Below are positions 1 to 13,803 of a DNA stretch of 64,000 nucleotides, piece after piece. Made by a program: the position numbers and the translations under genes. Origin of the DNA: Terebella lapidaria (taxonomy: Eukaryota; Annelida; Polychaeta; Terebellida; Terebellidae). The first letter of the stretch is position 1. The number at the start of each line of letters is the position of its first letter. Under the pieces are notes generated by a model. The model worked only from the letters and a program-made list of their open reading frames with translations. It ran no database searches and was not told the DNA's origin. Location: the NCBI GenBank assembly GCA_949152475.1, contig OX424558.1, positions 32,932,651 to 32,996,650 of the forward strand, given 5' to 3'.

Positions 1-3000
1 ACAGTGATACCATCAGACTTCCCATGTACAAATATTAAAAAATTCTAAATAAAATAAATTTCCTTCTGTGTCTCAAATATCAAAATATTATACTGGCATA
101 CTTGTTTGCTAATTGAGTCTGGTGTACTAGTTCGAAAGTGCAAATTTAATGTAGTACTGATTTTTTTTTATGTAAACTTCCCTAACCTCGAGATGAACAG
201 CAATCTCTGTAAGGTTTTGGAAGTGGATTAATTCCATCCAAGTGGGGAGGTAATACTATTACGGGCATCACGTGTCGTAAAAATGTTACTGCGTTTTGTC
301 TCATTGCACAAACAGAAAGCATGACTGGACCGAAAAGCCGCAGTAATTTCTGGAGTAATCCCATTGCGATGACATCACTGAGGAATAATACCATATTCCT
401 AGCAGTTCATCCACTGAGGATACTGGATTGTGTCGAAAAGCACCTAGTGATATTGTTTTCTGGGGGAACACATGATTTGAACACACACAAAAGTTCACAT
501 AATTTTACATTATGTATTGGACTACTGTCTCGCGTGCATACACGTTGGTTTCCCATGTTGTCTTTTAAGTATAATATATTTTTTTAGCTGGCGGTCACTG
601 ATGTCAAAGGAGGGTTGATATGACCACAAAAGAATAGTTCCTTTTTGGAAACAATGCATCAAAATCTTCAATTTTTGGTTTCCATTATAGATAAATTTCC
701 CTTCACAACTCGAAAGCAATAAATAGCCCACTCTCATCTCGCACACCATATTCGAGGTATGATTCACTAATGGCTCTCACGTAATCCACATCAAATCAAA
801 TTCTACAATATGTATGGCAGTAATATCATTGTATTTGTTCGTGTTCTCTGGTGCAAAATGACATCCGAGGAAGATCTTATACTGTCCTACCATACATTTT
901 CATACCCGTTGCAAAGTATAGATAAAGAAACGGATGTGAAAATTGAAGCACAATTGTAATATGGCGACAAATTATGACAGAATGAGAGAAACAACTACAT
1001 TTCACACACTCTCTGCCCCTGATGACGCCAGTGTGTCTTTCGATGAACTTTTTGGTTGGACATTGTTTCTATGCTATTGTTGGCATCATCAAAATCTAGT
1101 TGTATTGGTAGTAATAGATTGATACTTACGTTTATACATATCTAGCATGTCATCGCTCTTATTTTGTTGTAAAGTCGACTTTAGGTCAACTCTCCCAATT
1201 TATATGACTATAATTATTTTTATTGAATCTTTTTGTCACAGTGATACCATCATTTTTCCCAAGTATAACATTGGAACATCCTAAATAAAATAAATTCCGT
1301 GCTATGTTCCATACATTGAAATCATGCCGTTGTACTTCGAGCGTGTTAGTTTCCATCCAAAAGTGCAAACCTTATGCAGTACTGATTCTTTATATCAACT
1401 TTCCTCTGTAAGGTTTGAAAGAGGAATAATTCCATCGAAGTGGCGAGATAAAACTATTACAGGCATCATGTGTCGCAAAATACTACTGCTTTTGTCTCAT
1501 TGCCCAAACAGAAAGCATGAATGGACCAAGAAGCCGCAGTAATTTCTGGAATAATAATGTTCATATGATTTTACATCACATGATGTTAACATTTGAACAA
1601 AATCAAGTTTCCACGTTGTCATTCAAATATATTCTTCTCCTAATGATGTCAGAGGAGGGTCGATATGACCATGCATCAAAATCTTCAATTTTTGGTTTCC
1701 AGGATAGATAATTTTCCATTCACAACTAGAAGGCAATAAATGGACCTGTCTCTCTGCCAATGCCAGAAAGCTACTAGGAAACAACTATTATCATCATGAG
1801 CTAAATGTGGGACAGAATTCACGAGGTCTGATTCACTAATGGCTCTCACGTAATCCACACGAAATTAGATTGTACATTATTTATTACAATAATGTCTGTG
1901 TACTTTTGTGTTCACTGGTGCAAAAGGGAACTTTGAGGATGGCCTGCTATTACTGATGTTGTATTGATTGGTATGTACTATAAAGTTTAGAGATAAACTG
2001 TCCTACCATGTTTAATATGGTTGCAAAACGTCCTTCAATCAATGGTCTTTGGATGGTCCCTCAGCATGAGATATAAGAGACTGCAAAAGTTCACATTGTT
2101 ATCGAGACAACACAAATCCTGCAGTGTAAAATGCAAATATCAAACTAGAAATAAAGAAATGAATGTTAAACTTTAATTAAAGTTCATTTCTTTTGACGAA
2201 AACAATCTAATGATGATGAAAACACATGACACATGTGCATAATAGTTAGGCACACGGATAAAGTGGAGCAACAAATAATAGGACCTCGTCATATTCACAC
2301 TCAAATAACTGTGATCATAGTTGTACCGAACGAAAAATTAGAAATACATTTATGTATATACATTATGATGGCATAATGCATAAGACCGTGATAACATATA
2401 TTGTATCAGTTTCCGCCGATATTAATCCATACTCATCACTTTCATTAGTTCTGTTACCCATTGGACTTGACGACATTTCTCACTTTGAAAAAAGGGTGTT
2501 TGTTGCTGGAATTTTTTAATTATAGGTAGAAAATACACAGTGGAATTGAAAATGGTTCGAAGTGAGTTGGTAGTTTTCGAGATAAACCTAGAAGTGGCAG
2601 ACCAATTTAATTACAGAAATAATGATACTAGAAACAAATAAGATCTTGTGTATTTCTGGTGACTCTGAATATGACTAGCAGGCTATAAAGAAGTCCCTAC
2701 CCATTAACATCCTCAAGTTTTTTTCTCACTTCAAAACCTCTAAGAACATAATGTTCCATGTTACTACGTTCTACAATTCTGAACAACATATGAAGTGGTA
2801 ATTACGACATCGCCAATGAATCCCTTCTGACACTAACAGCGAGAACACAATAAAATATAAATTAACTGAATAATACGTAACTAATCATGCAAAGGTAATG
2901 AAATAATGCATTTGATGCAAAACGTCCACATTTGTCATTGGTAGATTGCATGCTAGCAGGAATATCGAACACTATATCATACTTATATAAATCTACATAT

Positions 3001-4670
3001 GCCATGAAGGCACCACCCTATGAGGAGAATACTGCAATGGTCGTAACAAGGTACAGTAGAGCTAGTTATTGATATGTATTTGCAATTAGAACTAGACAGT
3101 CTTGAAATTTCAATGTGCATAAAGATGTTTTGTACATTATCATTGTCCATCTTTGGCATTTGTGACAGCAGAAAAGAATCCAAGATTGTATTATGTTTCC
3201 ATCTATGTTCCTCACACATAATTGTCACCATCGCCGTCACTGTCCTCATCCACTGCAGGGTCGCCGTCAAATCCAGCATGTGGAAACAATGCATAGGTCT
3301 ATATTCTGAAAGATCACTCACACTCACTAAGTCTCACCTCACACTCATTGAGTCTCACCTCATCCTCATTAAGTGTAAGTTCGGCCTCAGTAAGTGGAAG
3401 GTCGACTTGTATCTCCAGTTTTTCCTCACGGTCAACGACATTGAGTGATGACAGATATCCAGAACCTGAAACACCCGGCATTACGAAGGCAAATGATTTC
3501 GTGGCTAATGTGGAGTCCAGTTTCGAGGGCCGGCACCGGCGAAAACGGGGCAGGTATACAGAATGGTCAAATGAACTGGAGGCCATGATCGCCAGGCACG
3601 CAGCACAAAATGTCAACCTCATTGCTTGCAAGAAGTTCCAACTGTCGTCAGTGTCGTCAGTGATAAATTACTCAAAAAGCTGTACTTATCCCATGTACTG
3701 TATGGTGAGCCCGAGAAGGCATTTCTTAACAGTCGAGGCAGACCATTACTCCTAGGCAAGCAAATGGATCAGGCAACTATGTTGAAAATCTTCGTTTGAA
3801 AGGGTGCCCTGTCAATAGAAATATTGTCTTTGCTGCTGCCAAAGGCATCGTCACTCCGCAAACCACTGGTCAACTACAGCCAGAATGACTGAATTTGTTG
3901 AATTCATTTTAGTTACTTACTTCAACGCAGTGCGTTCAAGACTGGGACTGCAATCAGATCTGAAATGCCTGCTCATTCTGGACGTATTTGCTGCACACCG
4001 CACACCAAAATTTAGGGAAAAGCTGGCCGAAAGTAACCAGTCTATGTATCAGCAGGAGCGATCTGGGGATTTACAACCACTTGATATCAACGTCAACAGG
4101 AATTTTAAATCTTTGCTGAAGGAGCAGTTCTCGACCTGGTACTCGGATGAAATGGGCAGGCAACTGATGAGTGGCACAGCGATAGACGACGTGGACATTG
4201 ATATCGGCGGTGCAAAAAATCAAGAACATCCATGCGACCAGGGTTATATCAGCAATTGACAAGCTGTCGAGAAATGTAGAGCTCATCACATCAGCTTTAA
4301 CGAAAGCAGGTGTAACTCCTCTAACTCCTCTGTATTGTATTTATCCCGAATCAAAACCATAGCATGAAAATATGGGTCAAATATATACAAAAATAACTCT
4401 GGTACGTGGTACACCTCAAAGGCAATTTAGCTGATAACCCCACACTGAACAACATAATACAAAAAGTGAATAAGGAAGTGAAGTGGGCCAACATGACATT
4501 ATATAACGATTTCGAGTATGATGGAGGTGAAAGAGAAAGAAGAAAAAATCACAGACAGAAGACAAAAGAAATAGGAAGATAAAAACGATGGTCCATGCCA
4601 AAAACCCCACGTAACCCCCATAGTAGACCTATAGCATGTTCAGCATTATTTGTAATCAGTGAAATTGACA
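1..4670 (+). repeat. Tandem unit copy A (right 4.67 kb of a ~5.3-kb unit)
   Basis: This stretch matches copy B at an offset of about 9,485 bases with only scattered substitutions and small indels. Its start lies outside the window. Relative to B it lacks about 100 bp near 4,320. It holds about 3.3 kb of non-coding sequence and then a decayed pogo-type transposase. Within it, about 1-920 and 1,230-2,035 are diverged direct repeats of each other (period about 1.2 kb), each with the same run from a CTGTAAGGTTT motif through a CTCACGTAATCCACA motif. Copy C has only one of these, so the internal duplication came before the A/B split but after the split from C. The unit boundary falls near 4,670, where a LINE is inserted. 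Confidence 0.85.
3348..4316 (+). pseudogene. Decayed pogo-type transposase, copy A
   Basis: The N-terminal part (from about 3,460) reads as a basic helix-turn-helix region around RHRRKRGRYTEWSNELEAMI, followed in another frame by a CENP-B-like block (SRGRPLLLGKQMD, then VENLRLKGCPVNRNI). The C-terminal part (3,885-4,316) is the end of a DDE_1 catalytic domain with LLILDVFAAHRT and LQPLDINVNRNFKSLL. The central piece of the domain, including the first catalytic Asp region that copy C retains (VNIDQT), is deleted; sequence jumps from AAAKGI to HSTNHWS. A frameshift near 4,215 is shared with copy B. Known family: pogo clade of Tc1/mariner. It cannot encode an active enzyme. The shared breaks show the two copies arose by segmental duplication, not independent transposition. 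Confidence 0.8.
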
Positions 4671-5835
4671 TTATCTAAATTTGGAAAAAAAAGTAAACAA
4701 TCAAAAAAGAATTTGAATCAGATTGCAGACAGTAATGGTAAACTGGTTAATTCCAAAAATGGCATATTAGCAGAAGTGGACAAATTTTATAGGAATCTAT
4801 ACAAGGGAAGTAAATGCTTGGAAACTGAAACTGATGAATTGAAGAATACATGTGAAGGGGACATCAGCCTAGAAGAGCTGCAATTTGCATTGACAGATAC
4901 GAAAACCATTACATCACCAGGTATAGATGGGTTTCCATATGAATATGAATTTTTCTGAATTTAATCAGAAAAGGGGGATGATAATACTTCCTGAGCAAAA
5001 TAAAGATATACTGTATTTATTCAATTGGAGACCTATTACACTATTCTGCTGCGACTATAAGTTGCTTTCTAAAGTACTTGCTCAACGACTAAAACCCCTT
5101 TTTCCAAAATTTATTCATTCATCACAAACAAGCTTCGTTACCGGAAGGTATATAGGCGAGAATATAAATACAATTTTAGGAGTCAGCAAATGAATATGAT
5201 CTTCCCGGTGTTATCATTTCAGCAGACTTTGCAAAAGCCTTCGATAATCTAGACTGGGGATACATGGAGTATGTGCTAGAATTTTTCAACTTTGGTCCAT
5301 CATTCAGAAAATGGATTAACCTGTTGAATACAGATATATCTGCAGTTGGTAACGTTAACTGATTGTTCACTTCATATTTTCCCATAGAAAAGGGGGCAAG
5401 ACAAGGGGACGCTATAGTAGCATACTTGTTCATCTTGTGTGCTGAATTAATAGCACAAAATATTCGTGAATATCCTGAGATAGTTGGCATCTCTTTACAA
5501 GGTAATGATTTTAAAATTTGTCAGTTTGTCGATGATACCATCTTACTTCTGAATGGCGAATCCTCCGTAATAAATACAACAATTAAAACTTTACATGATT
5601 TTGCCATGATATCAGGTCTGAAGCTCAACACAAGTAAAACTAAATCACATAAAATTTAAAGCCTCAAAGATAGTGATGTCGACATCCCAACTAATTATTC
5701 CATTGTCTGGACCCAAGAGCCACTAGAGATGCTTGGAATCAAAATCCCTATCCATTTTTTCCTGATGACATATTTTCGATTAACTACGACAGCCAGCTAA
5801 ATAAATTGGAATCTATGTTTGAACAATGGGAAAAA

Positions 5836-7480
5836 GAAAAAAATTAGCTCAAAGGCTAAGAAAGGTTACCCGATATATATGTTTATTTACATGTATTCAA
5901 TTTCAAGGTCAAAAGAATATTCAGCATTTATCACTTCCTATATGTCCACAAATGTTGCTAAGCTGTAAATTCAATATTGGGAAAGATATCAACAAATTTT
6001 CCTGTGGCCTCGAAAACGACGTCAAAGGTGAAACTAATGGTCATCAGAACATTCCACATATATCATTATGAAAGAATTAAAGCATTAATTCTATGGCATT
6101 TTTTGAGACAAATAGACCCTTCACTACAGCACGCAGATTCCGTTCCCAACAACCACCAGTATCCACCCACTGTCCCGACCACCATACACGCCGCTCATTG
6201 GCCGCCCAGTTTATAGGCCGCGCCCCTCTCTCATCCGTCTCACCACCACACTTATCCATCCTCACCATTCTGGATTACGCCCCCGACCGCTCCACACAAA
6301 AAACAACTCTAAATAGTCTGGATATTTTATCAATAATGCCTGTTTGTACAAAATTGATTGTCAAGTTGTCAAGTCCATAATAAGCGACATATTAGCCATT
6401 TCGTCCTCTGATCTTGAAAATGAGGTCAAAGGTCAAATTCAAGGTCATGAAAATATTTGGCATACATCATTTCCTATACAACCACAATTTATTCACAAGC
6501 TGTAAAGTCGATTATACGCGAGATATTAGCCATGTTGTGCTCTGACCTTGAAAATAAGGTCAAAGGTCAAGTTGAAGCCGATGAAAATATTCAGCATATA
6601 TCATTTCCTATATGTGCACAATTCATTCTTAAGCTGTCAAGTCTGAATAAGCGAGATATTAGCCATTTTGTGCTTTGACCTTGAAAATTAGGTCAAGGGT
6701 CAAATTCAAGGTCATGAGATTATTCAGCATATATCATTTCCTATACGATGACAATTGATTCCTAAGCTGTAGAGTCGATAATAAGCGAGATATCAACCAT
6801 TTTGTTCTGCGACCTTGAGAATGAGGTCAAAGGTCAAATTCAAGGTCATGACAATATTCAGCATCTATTATTTCCTATAGGTCCACAATTGACTCCTAAG
6901 CTGTAAAGTGGATAATTATGCGAGATATTAGCCATTTGGTGCTGTGACCTTGAAAATGAGATCAAATTCAAGGTCACGAGAATATCCGGCATATATCATT
7001 ATTATAGGTCCACAATTGATTCCTAATTTCTAATCTCAATATTAAGTGAGATATCAGAAAAAAAGGTTTCCCACCATAAAGCATAGGAGAATTTAGCATG
7101 GGAAAGTGTCATTTTTGGGACCCGTTGTAAAATCAAAATGGCTACCACACGCAGACCGGTGATTCGATGGCAACAAAACTTATACACGTCACAGAGGTAT
7201 ATGAGGGGAAGCTTTTGAAACAAAAATCTCAAATCTGATCAGATAGTTTTGGAGAAAATGACCGACCAAAGCCAAAATTGGCCGTTTTTCATCAAAAAAT
7301 GCCGCCATTTTGAAACAATTGCGAAAATCATAAAACTAAAAAATACCTCCCTCTTGAAATATTTTTAGGTATTTTTGTGCAAAATTTCAGGAAAATCCGA
7401 CTATAAACTTTAAAGATAAAAATGTGGACTATGGACGACGACGGACGCAACAGCATGCCAATAGGTTATCGGACCATTGG
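5836..7480 (-). mobile_element. GGTTACC-family minisatellite-bearing element, copy 1
   Basis: The left end reads AATTAGCTCAAAGGCTAAG then AGGTTACC. The right end holds the family head in reverse (GCATGCCAATAGGTTATCG). Between them are about six reversed copies of the 134-bp minisatellite (5,890-7,050) and the GGCGGCCATTTT body (7,050-7,420). It has no coding capacity and interrupts the Tx1/L1-like LINE. A C-rich block at 6,095-6,330 is a later insertion. The class is uncertain: subterminal inverted motifs plus an internal minisatellite resemble non-autonomous Helentron-like elements, but a hairpin MITE is also possible. Confidence 0.65.
6095..6330. other. C-rich block inside the minisatellite of copy 1
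   Basis: About 235 bp with far higher C content than its surroundings interrupts the 134-bp repeat array. It contains a GCTCATTGGCCG stretch (inverted CCAAT) followed by GTTTATAGGCCGCGCCCC. No reading frame or known repeat is recognised. It could be the 5' fragment of another element or a short promoter-like insert. Confidence 0.4.
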
Positions 7481-7772
7481 CACAGAAGATAGTTTGGATC
7501 AAACGATATATCCCTCTGACCATAATACATGACAATGGGGGAAACTGATACATGGTAAACTCAATTTGTTGGGAGAAAACATATTCAAGCATAATCTCAG
7601 ATATGAATATGTACTGCAACTTGAATTAAATTCGAGATTTTGGAATGATGTTGTAGCATGGTGCAAATTTAATTACGTAGACGTAGTTAGAGAATTGGAT
7701 ATTCCTCGGCAATATCTATTGTTCAATTCGCACATAAGGGTTGATAATAAAATACTCGACACAAGCGACTGT

Positions 7773-8036
7773 TTGAGCAATGGCTTGCGGCAAATTTGGG
7801 ATATTTTTAACGATACTGTTATTACTGTATTGCTTGATAATAACATGATTAATATGAAGGAGATTTATCTGTGATGGATTATAACAGTCTTGTGAGTATG
7901 AGCAAATGTATGAGCAATGGCTTGCGGCAAATTTAGGATATTTCAACGATACTGTTAATACTGTATTGCTTGATAATAACATGATTAATATTATATATGA
8001 AGGAGATTTATCAGTGATGGATCATAACAATCTTGT
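7773..8036 (+). repeat. Direct tandem duplication inside the LINE C-terminus
   Basis: Two copies of about 127 bp (7,773-7,899 and 7,911-8,036) share GAGCAATGGCTTGCGGCAAA, the TGATAATAACATGATTAAT run and a TCTTGTGAGT end. It is a local duplication within the dead LINE and adds to its decay. Confidence 0.7.
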
Positions 8037-9164
8037 GAGTGCCTTCCCGGCAGAGTGGTGGAGATACATGAAGACAAAACAGGGTGGAACGTTGGACTCT
8101 AAAACAATATATAATTAGTTAGTCAGCATATCACAGGAAACGACATATAGATATGCCTATTCCAAAATATTAGACACTAAATCACAGGGTCTAAAACTAT
8201 CGCTTACATGGGAAAACTATATAACTATTTCGATCAAAATGAAATGAACTATAATGACTTGTTTTCGCACATAGATAAAATAACAATACATAACACATTG
8301 AGAAGTTTTCAGTTCAAGGTTCTGCCTAGGATAATCTTCTTCAATGACAAATTATTTGAATTTAAAATAATAGACACTACAAAATGTGAATTGACTTGAG
8401 CACCGATTTTGGGCATGTAATGAAACTCAAGAATTATGGCAGGGCATAATGCGATGGTATTCCAATGTGACTAATAGGGTTCATGATTTATCATACGGGA
8501 CTATTATTGACACTGGCTGCGCTTTGCTTGACATCATTGTGTTGATAATAAAGTACTATATCTATACAACCTTTCTTCGAAAATCTGAACTCAGACTCCA
8601 AAAAGTTATCGATAACATAAAAATTATGAAACAATAGAAAAAGATATTGCAATTCGAAAAGAAAAAATTAAATGACATCCACTCAATTAAATGGTAAACA
8701 ATGTCTACCTTGGAGCGGTAACGTATGTATGGGCATGGTCTGGCAAGGTGTCTTGTGGTTTGGGGCGGGGTTTGGGATGGGTTGTGAGTGTGTGTGCGTG
8801 AATGTGTCTGGGTAAATGAACGTGTATATGCATGTATGGAATAGTTAATCCTTCCTTTTTTCACAACCAATGTCAACTTTATTTTGTATTGAATGAATTG
8901 TTTCGTGAATAATAAAAAAAAATGACGTTCTTTTTCCATTCATCCACAAACTGTCGCCCGTTCGGTGCTTTCGATTGTGTGATATATTACTCTGATGCAT
9001 ATTTCTGAATGACTACACTGATAGTGTAATAGTCCAGCCATATTCATCCACAATAATACCGGTACAAAGACGTCGAGGAATCAAAATTGCTTGGGACTTT
9101 GTGTCATATATCCTACTCTAGGTACAAGTAGGCACAAGTGATATTGGAAAACATTGGTAATTAT

Positions 9165-9330
9165 TATATGTTCAAATATCAGTTTTGTGCGATCATTACC
9201 TTTTGTGTCAGAGGTTTTTACAGTCTGTTGAGACTTCAATCCCACAGCTCAGAACCATATAACTGATATTGGCTTTTGTATTCTCACGCATTTTGCTGTG
9301 GTTCTGAAATAAAATCTATCTATCTATTTA
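9165..9330 (+). mobile_element. Short retroposon tail with ATCT repeats
   Basis: Copy B has about 165 bp that is absent at the same place in copy C (19,745). It ends AATAAAATC followed by three to four CTAT units, the typical 3' end of a CR1-like LINE fragment or SINE. The upstream part (about 9,180-9,310) has no open frame. It must be younger than the split of B from C. Confidence 0.5.
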
Positions 9331-12300
9331 TTCCGATAAAACTTCACTATGCGCTGACTGAACTGTTTAGACATTTCTGACGGTATGTCATCGCTCTCAT
9401 GAAGGAGTTCTTTTTGGGAAAGTCGATTTTAAGTAAGCTATCCAAATTTATATGACTATAATTGTTGTGATTGAATGTTTGTGACACAGTGATACCATCA
9501 GACTTCCCATGTACAAATATTAAAAAATTCTAAATAAAATAAATTTCCTTCTGTGTCTCAAATATCAAAATATTATACTGGCATACTTGTTTGCTAATTG
9601 AGTCTGGCGTACTAGTTCGAAAGTGCAAATTTAATGTAGTACTGATTTTTTTTATGTAAACTTCCCTAACCTCGAGATGAACAGCAATCTCTGTAAGGTT
9701 TTGGAAGTGGATTAATTCCATCCAAGTGGGGAGGTAATACTATTACGGGCATCACGTGTCGTAAAAATGTTACTGCGTTTTGTCTCATTGCACAAACAGA
9801 AAGCATGACTGGACCGAGAAGCCGCAGTAATTTCTGGAGTAATCCCATTGCGATGACATCACTGAGGAATAATACCATTATCCTAGCAGTTCATCCACTG
9901 AGGATACTGGAGTGTTTCGAAAAGCACCTAGTGATATTGTTTTCTGGGGGAACACATGATTTCAACACACACAAAAGTTCACATAATTTTACATTATGTA
10001 TTGGACTACTGTCTCGCGTGCATACACGTTGGTTTCCCATGTTGTCTTATATTTTTTTAGTTGGCGGTCACTAATGTCAAAGGTGGGTTGATATGACCAC
10101 AAAAGAATAGTTCCTTTTTGGAAACAATGCATCAAAATCTTCAATTTTTGGTTTCCATGATAGATAAATTTCCCTTCACAACTCGAAAGCAACAAATAGC
10201 CCACTCTCATCTCGCACACCATATTCGAGGTATGATTCACTAATGGCTCTCACGTAATCCACATCAAATCAAATTCTACAATATGTATGGCAGTAATATC
10301 ATTGTATTAGTTCGTGTTCTCTGGTGCAAAATGACATCCGAGGAAGAACTTATACTGTCCTACCATACATTTTCATACCCGTTGCAAAGTATAAATAAAG
10401 AAACGGATGTGAAAATTGAAGCACAATTGTAATATGGCGACAAATTATGACAGAATGAGAGAAACAACTACATTTCACACACTCTCTGCCCCTGGTGACG
10501 CCAGTGTATCTTTCGATGAACTTTTTGGTTGGACATTGTTTCTATGCTATTGCTGGCATCATCAAAATCTAGTTGTTTTGGTAGTAATAGATTGATACTT
10601 ACGTTTATACATTTCTAGCATGTCATGGCTCTTATTTTGTTGTAAAGTCGACTTTAGGTCAACTCTCCAAATTTATATGACTATAATTATTATTATTGAA
10701 TCTTTTTGTCACAGTGATACCATCATTTTCCCAAGTATAACATTGGAAAATCCTAAATAAAATAAATTCCGTGCTATGTTCCATACATTAAAATCATGCC
10801 GTTGTACTTCGGGCGTGTTAGTTTCCATCCAAAAGTGCAAACCTTATGCAGTACTGATTCTTTATATCAACTTTCCTCTGTAAGGTTTGAAAGGGGATTA
10901 ATTCCATCGAAGTGGCGAGATAAAACTATTACGGGCATCATGTGTCACAAAAATACTACTGCTTTTGTCTCATTGCACAAACAGAAAGCATGAATGGACC
11001 AAGAAGCCGCAGTAATTTCTGGAATAATAATGTTCATATGATTTTACATCACATGATGTTAACATTTGAACAAAATCAAGTTTCCACGTTGTCATTCAAA
11101 TATATTCTTCTCCTAATGATGTCAGAGGAGGGTCGATATGACCATGCATCAAAATCTTCAATTTTTGGTTTCCAGGATAGATAATTTTCCATTCACAACT
11201 AGAAGGCAATAAATGGACCTGTCTCTCTGCCAATGCCAGAAAGCTACTGGGAAACAACTATTATCATCATGAGCTAAATGTGGGACAGAATTTACGAGGG
11301 CTGATTCACTAATGGCTCTCACGTAATCCACACGAAATTAGATTGTACATTATTTATTACAATAATGTCTGTGTACTTTTGTGTTCACTGGTGCAAAAGG
11401 GAACTTTAAGGAAGGCCTGCTATTACTGATGTTGTATTGATTGGTATGTACTATAAAGTTTATAGATAAACTGTCCTACCATGTTTAATATGGTTGCAAA
11501 ACGTCCTTCAATCCATGGTCTTTGGATGGTCCCTCAGCATGAGATATAAGAGACTGCAAACGTTCACATTGTTATCGAGACAACACAAATCCTGCAGTGT
11601 AAAATGCAAATATCAAACTAGAAATAAAGAAATGAATGTTAAACTTTAATTAAAGTTCATTTCTTTTGACGAAAACAATCTAATGATGATGAAAACACAT
11701 GACACATGTGCATAATAGTTAAGCACACGGATAAAGTGGAGCAACAAATAATAGGACCTCGTCATATTCACACTCAAATAACTGTGATCATAGTTGTACC
11801 GAATGAAAAATTAGAAATACATTTATGTATATACATTATGATGGCATTATGCATAAGACCGTGATAACATATATTGTATCAGTTTCCGCCGATATTGATC
11901 CATACTCATCACTTTCATTAGTTCTGTTACCCATTGGACTTGAAGACATTTCTCACTTTGAAAAAAGGGTGTTTGTTGTTGGAATTTTTTTAATTATAGG
12001 TAGAAAATACACAGTGGAAGTGAAAATGGTTCGAAGTGAGTTGGTAGTTTTCGAGATAAACCTAGAAGTGGCAGACCAATTTAATTACAGAAATAATGAT
12101 ACTAGAAACAAATAAGATCTTGTGTATTTCTGGTGACTCTGAATATTACTAGCAGGCTATAAAGAAGTCCCTACCCATTAACATCCCTACCCATTAACAG
12201 TTTTTTTCTCACTTCAAGACCTCTAAGAACATAATGTTCCATGTTACTACGTTCTACAATTCTGAACAACATATGAAGTGGTAATTACGACATCGCCAAT

Positions 12301-12830
12301 GAATCCCTTCTGACACTAACAGTGAGAACACAATAAAATATAAATTAACTGAATAATACGTAACTAATCATGCAAAGGTAATGAAATAATGCATTTGATG
12401 CAAAAAGTCCACATTTGTCATTGGTAGATTGCATGCTAGCAGGAATATCGAACACTATATCATACTTATATAAATCTACATATGCCATGAAGGCACCACC
12501 CTATGAGGAGAATACTGCAATGGTCGTAACAAGGTACAGTAGAGCTAGTCATTGATCTGTATTTGCAATTAGAACTAGACAGTCTTGAAATTTCAATGTG
12601 CATAAAGATGTTTTGTACATTATCATTGTCCATCTTTGGCATTTGTGACAGCAGAAAAGAATCCAAGATTGTATGATGTTTCCATCTATGTTTCTCACAC
12701 ATAATTGTCACCATCGCCGTCACTGTCCTCATCCACTACAGGGTCGCCGTCAAATCCAGCATGTGGAAACAATGCATAGGTCTATATTCTGAAAGCTCAC
12801 TCACACTCACTAAGTCTCACCTCACACTCA

Positions 12831-13803
12831 TTGAGTCTCACCTCATCCTCATTAAGTGTAAGTTCGGCCTCAGTAAGTGGAAGGTCGACTTGTATCTCCA
12901 GTTTTTCCTCACGGTCAACGACATTGAGTGATGACAGATATCCAGAACCTGAAACCCCCGGCATTACGAAGGCAAATGATTTCGTGGCTAATGTGGAGTC
13001 AAGTTTCGAGGGCCGGCACCGGCGAAAACGGGGCAGGTATACAGAATGGTCAAATGAACTGGAGGCCATGATCGCCAGGCACGCAGCACAAAATGTCAAC
13101 CTCATTGCTTGCAAGAAGTTCCAACTGTCGTCAGTGTCGTCAGTGATAAATTACTCAAAAAGCTGTACTTATCCCATGTACTGTATGGTGAGCCCGAGAA
13201 GGCATTTCTTAACAGTCGAGGCAGACCATTACTCCTAGGCAAGCAAATGGATCAGGCAATTATGTTGAAAATCTTCGTTTGAAAGGGTGCCCTGTCAATA
13301 GAAATATTGTCATTGCTGCTGCCAAAGGCATCATCACTCCACAAACCACTGGTCAACTACAGCCAGAATGGCTGAATTTGTTGAATTCATTTTAATTCCT
13401 TACTTCAACGCAGTGCGTTCAAGACTGGGACTGCAATCAGATCTGAAATGCCTGCTCATTCTGGACGTATTTGCTGCACACCGCACACCCAAATTTAGGG
13501 AAAAGCTGGCCGAAAGTAACCAGTCTATGTATCAGCAGGAGCGATCTGGGGATTTACAACCACTTGATATCAGCGTCAACAGGAATTTTAAATCTTTGCT
13601 GAAGGAGCAGTTCTCGACCTGGTACTCGGATGAAATGGGCAGGCAACTGATGAGTGGCACAGCGATAGACGACGTGGACATTGATATCGGCGGTGCAAAA
13701 AATCAAGAACATCCATGCGACCAGGGTTATATCAGCAATTGACAAGCTGTCAAGAAATGTAGAGCTCATCACATCAGCTTTAACGAAAGCAGGTGTAACT
13801 CCT
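12831..13803 (+). pseudogene. Decayed pogo-type transposase, copy B
   Basis: It is the same structure as copy A: a basic N-terminal region with RHRRKRGRYTEWSNELEAMI (about 13,019-13,075), a CENP-B-like segment in a shifted frame, then a DDE_1 C-terminal part from 13,368 with MAEFVEFILIPYFNAVRSRL, LLILDVFAAHRT and LQPLDISVNRNFKSLL. The central catalytic part is deleted at the same point as in copy A, and the frameshift near 13,698 is shared. After it the frame continues through an IDKLSRNVELITSALTKAGV segment, the normal C-terminal tail of this family. It is non-functional. Confidence 0.8.

Larger units (their letters stand above)
4671..8926 (+). mobile_element. 5'-truncated Tx1/L1-like LINE remnant, inserted at the A/B junction
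   Basis: Fragments of a reverse transcriptase occur in order: a SPGIDGFPYE block (about 4,915), WRPITLFCCDYKLLSKVLAQ (about 5,027), SADFAKAFDNLDW (about 5,220), KGARQGDAI (about 5,390) and FVDDTILL (about 5,527). The C-terminal region of this LINE group follows (LFNSHIRVDNK near 7,720; a KYYIYTTFLRKSELRL segment near 8,550). It ends in an A-tract (8,911-8,922) beside TGAC, which also precedes the left end at 4,667, giving a short target duplication. Several frameshifts and stops make it dead. A GGTTACC-family repeat splits it at about 5,836-7,480. The YRPITL/FVDD style and C-terminal block fit Tx1/L1 rather than CR1. Confidence 0.75.

Noticed and set aside
3314-3631. Minus-strand frame with heptad-like LTEAELTLNEDEV repeats
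   Set aside because: It arises from a 21-bp simple repeat opposite the transposase N-terminus; duplicated identically in copy B, with no domain.
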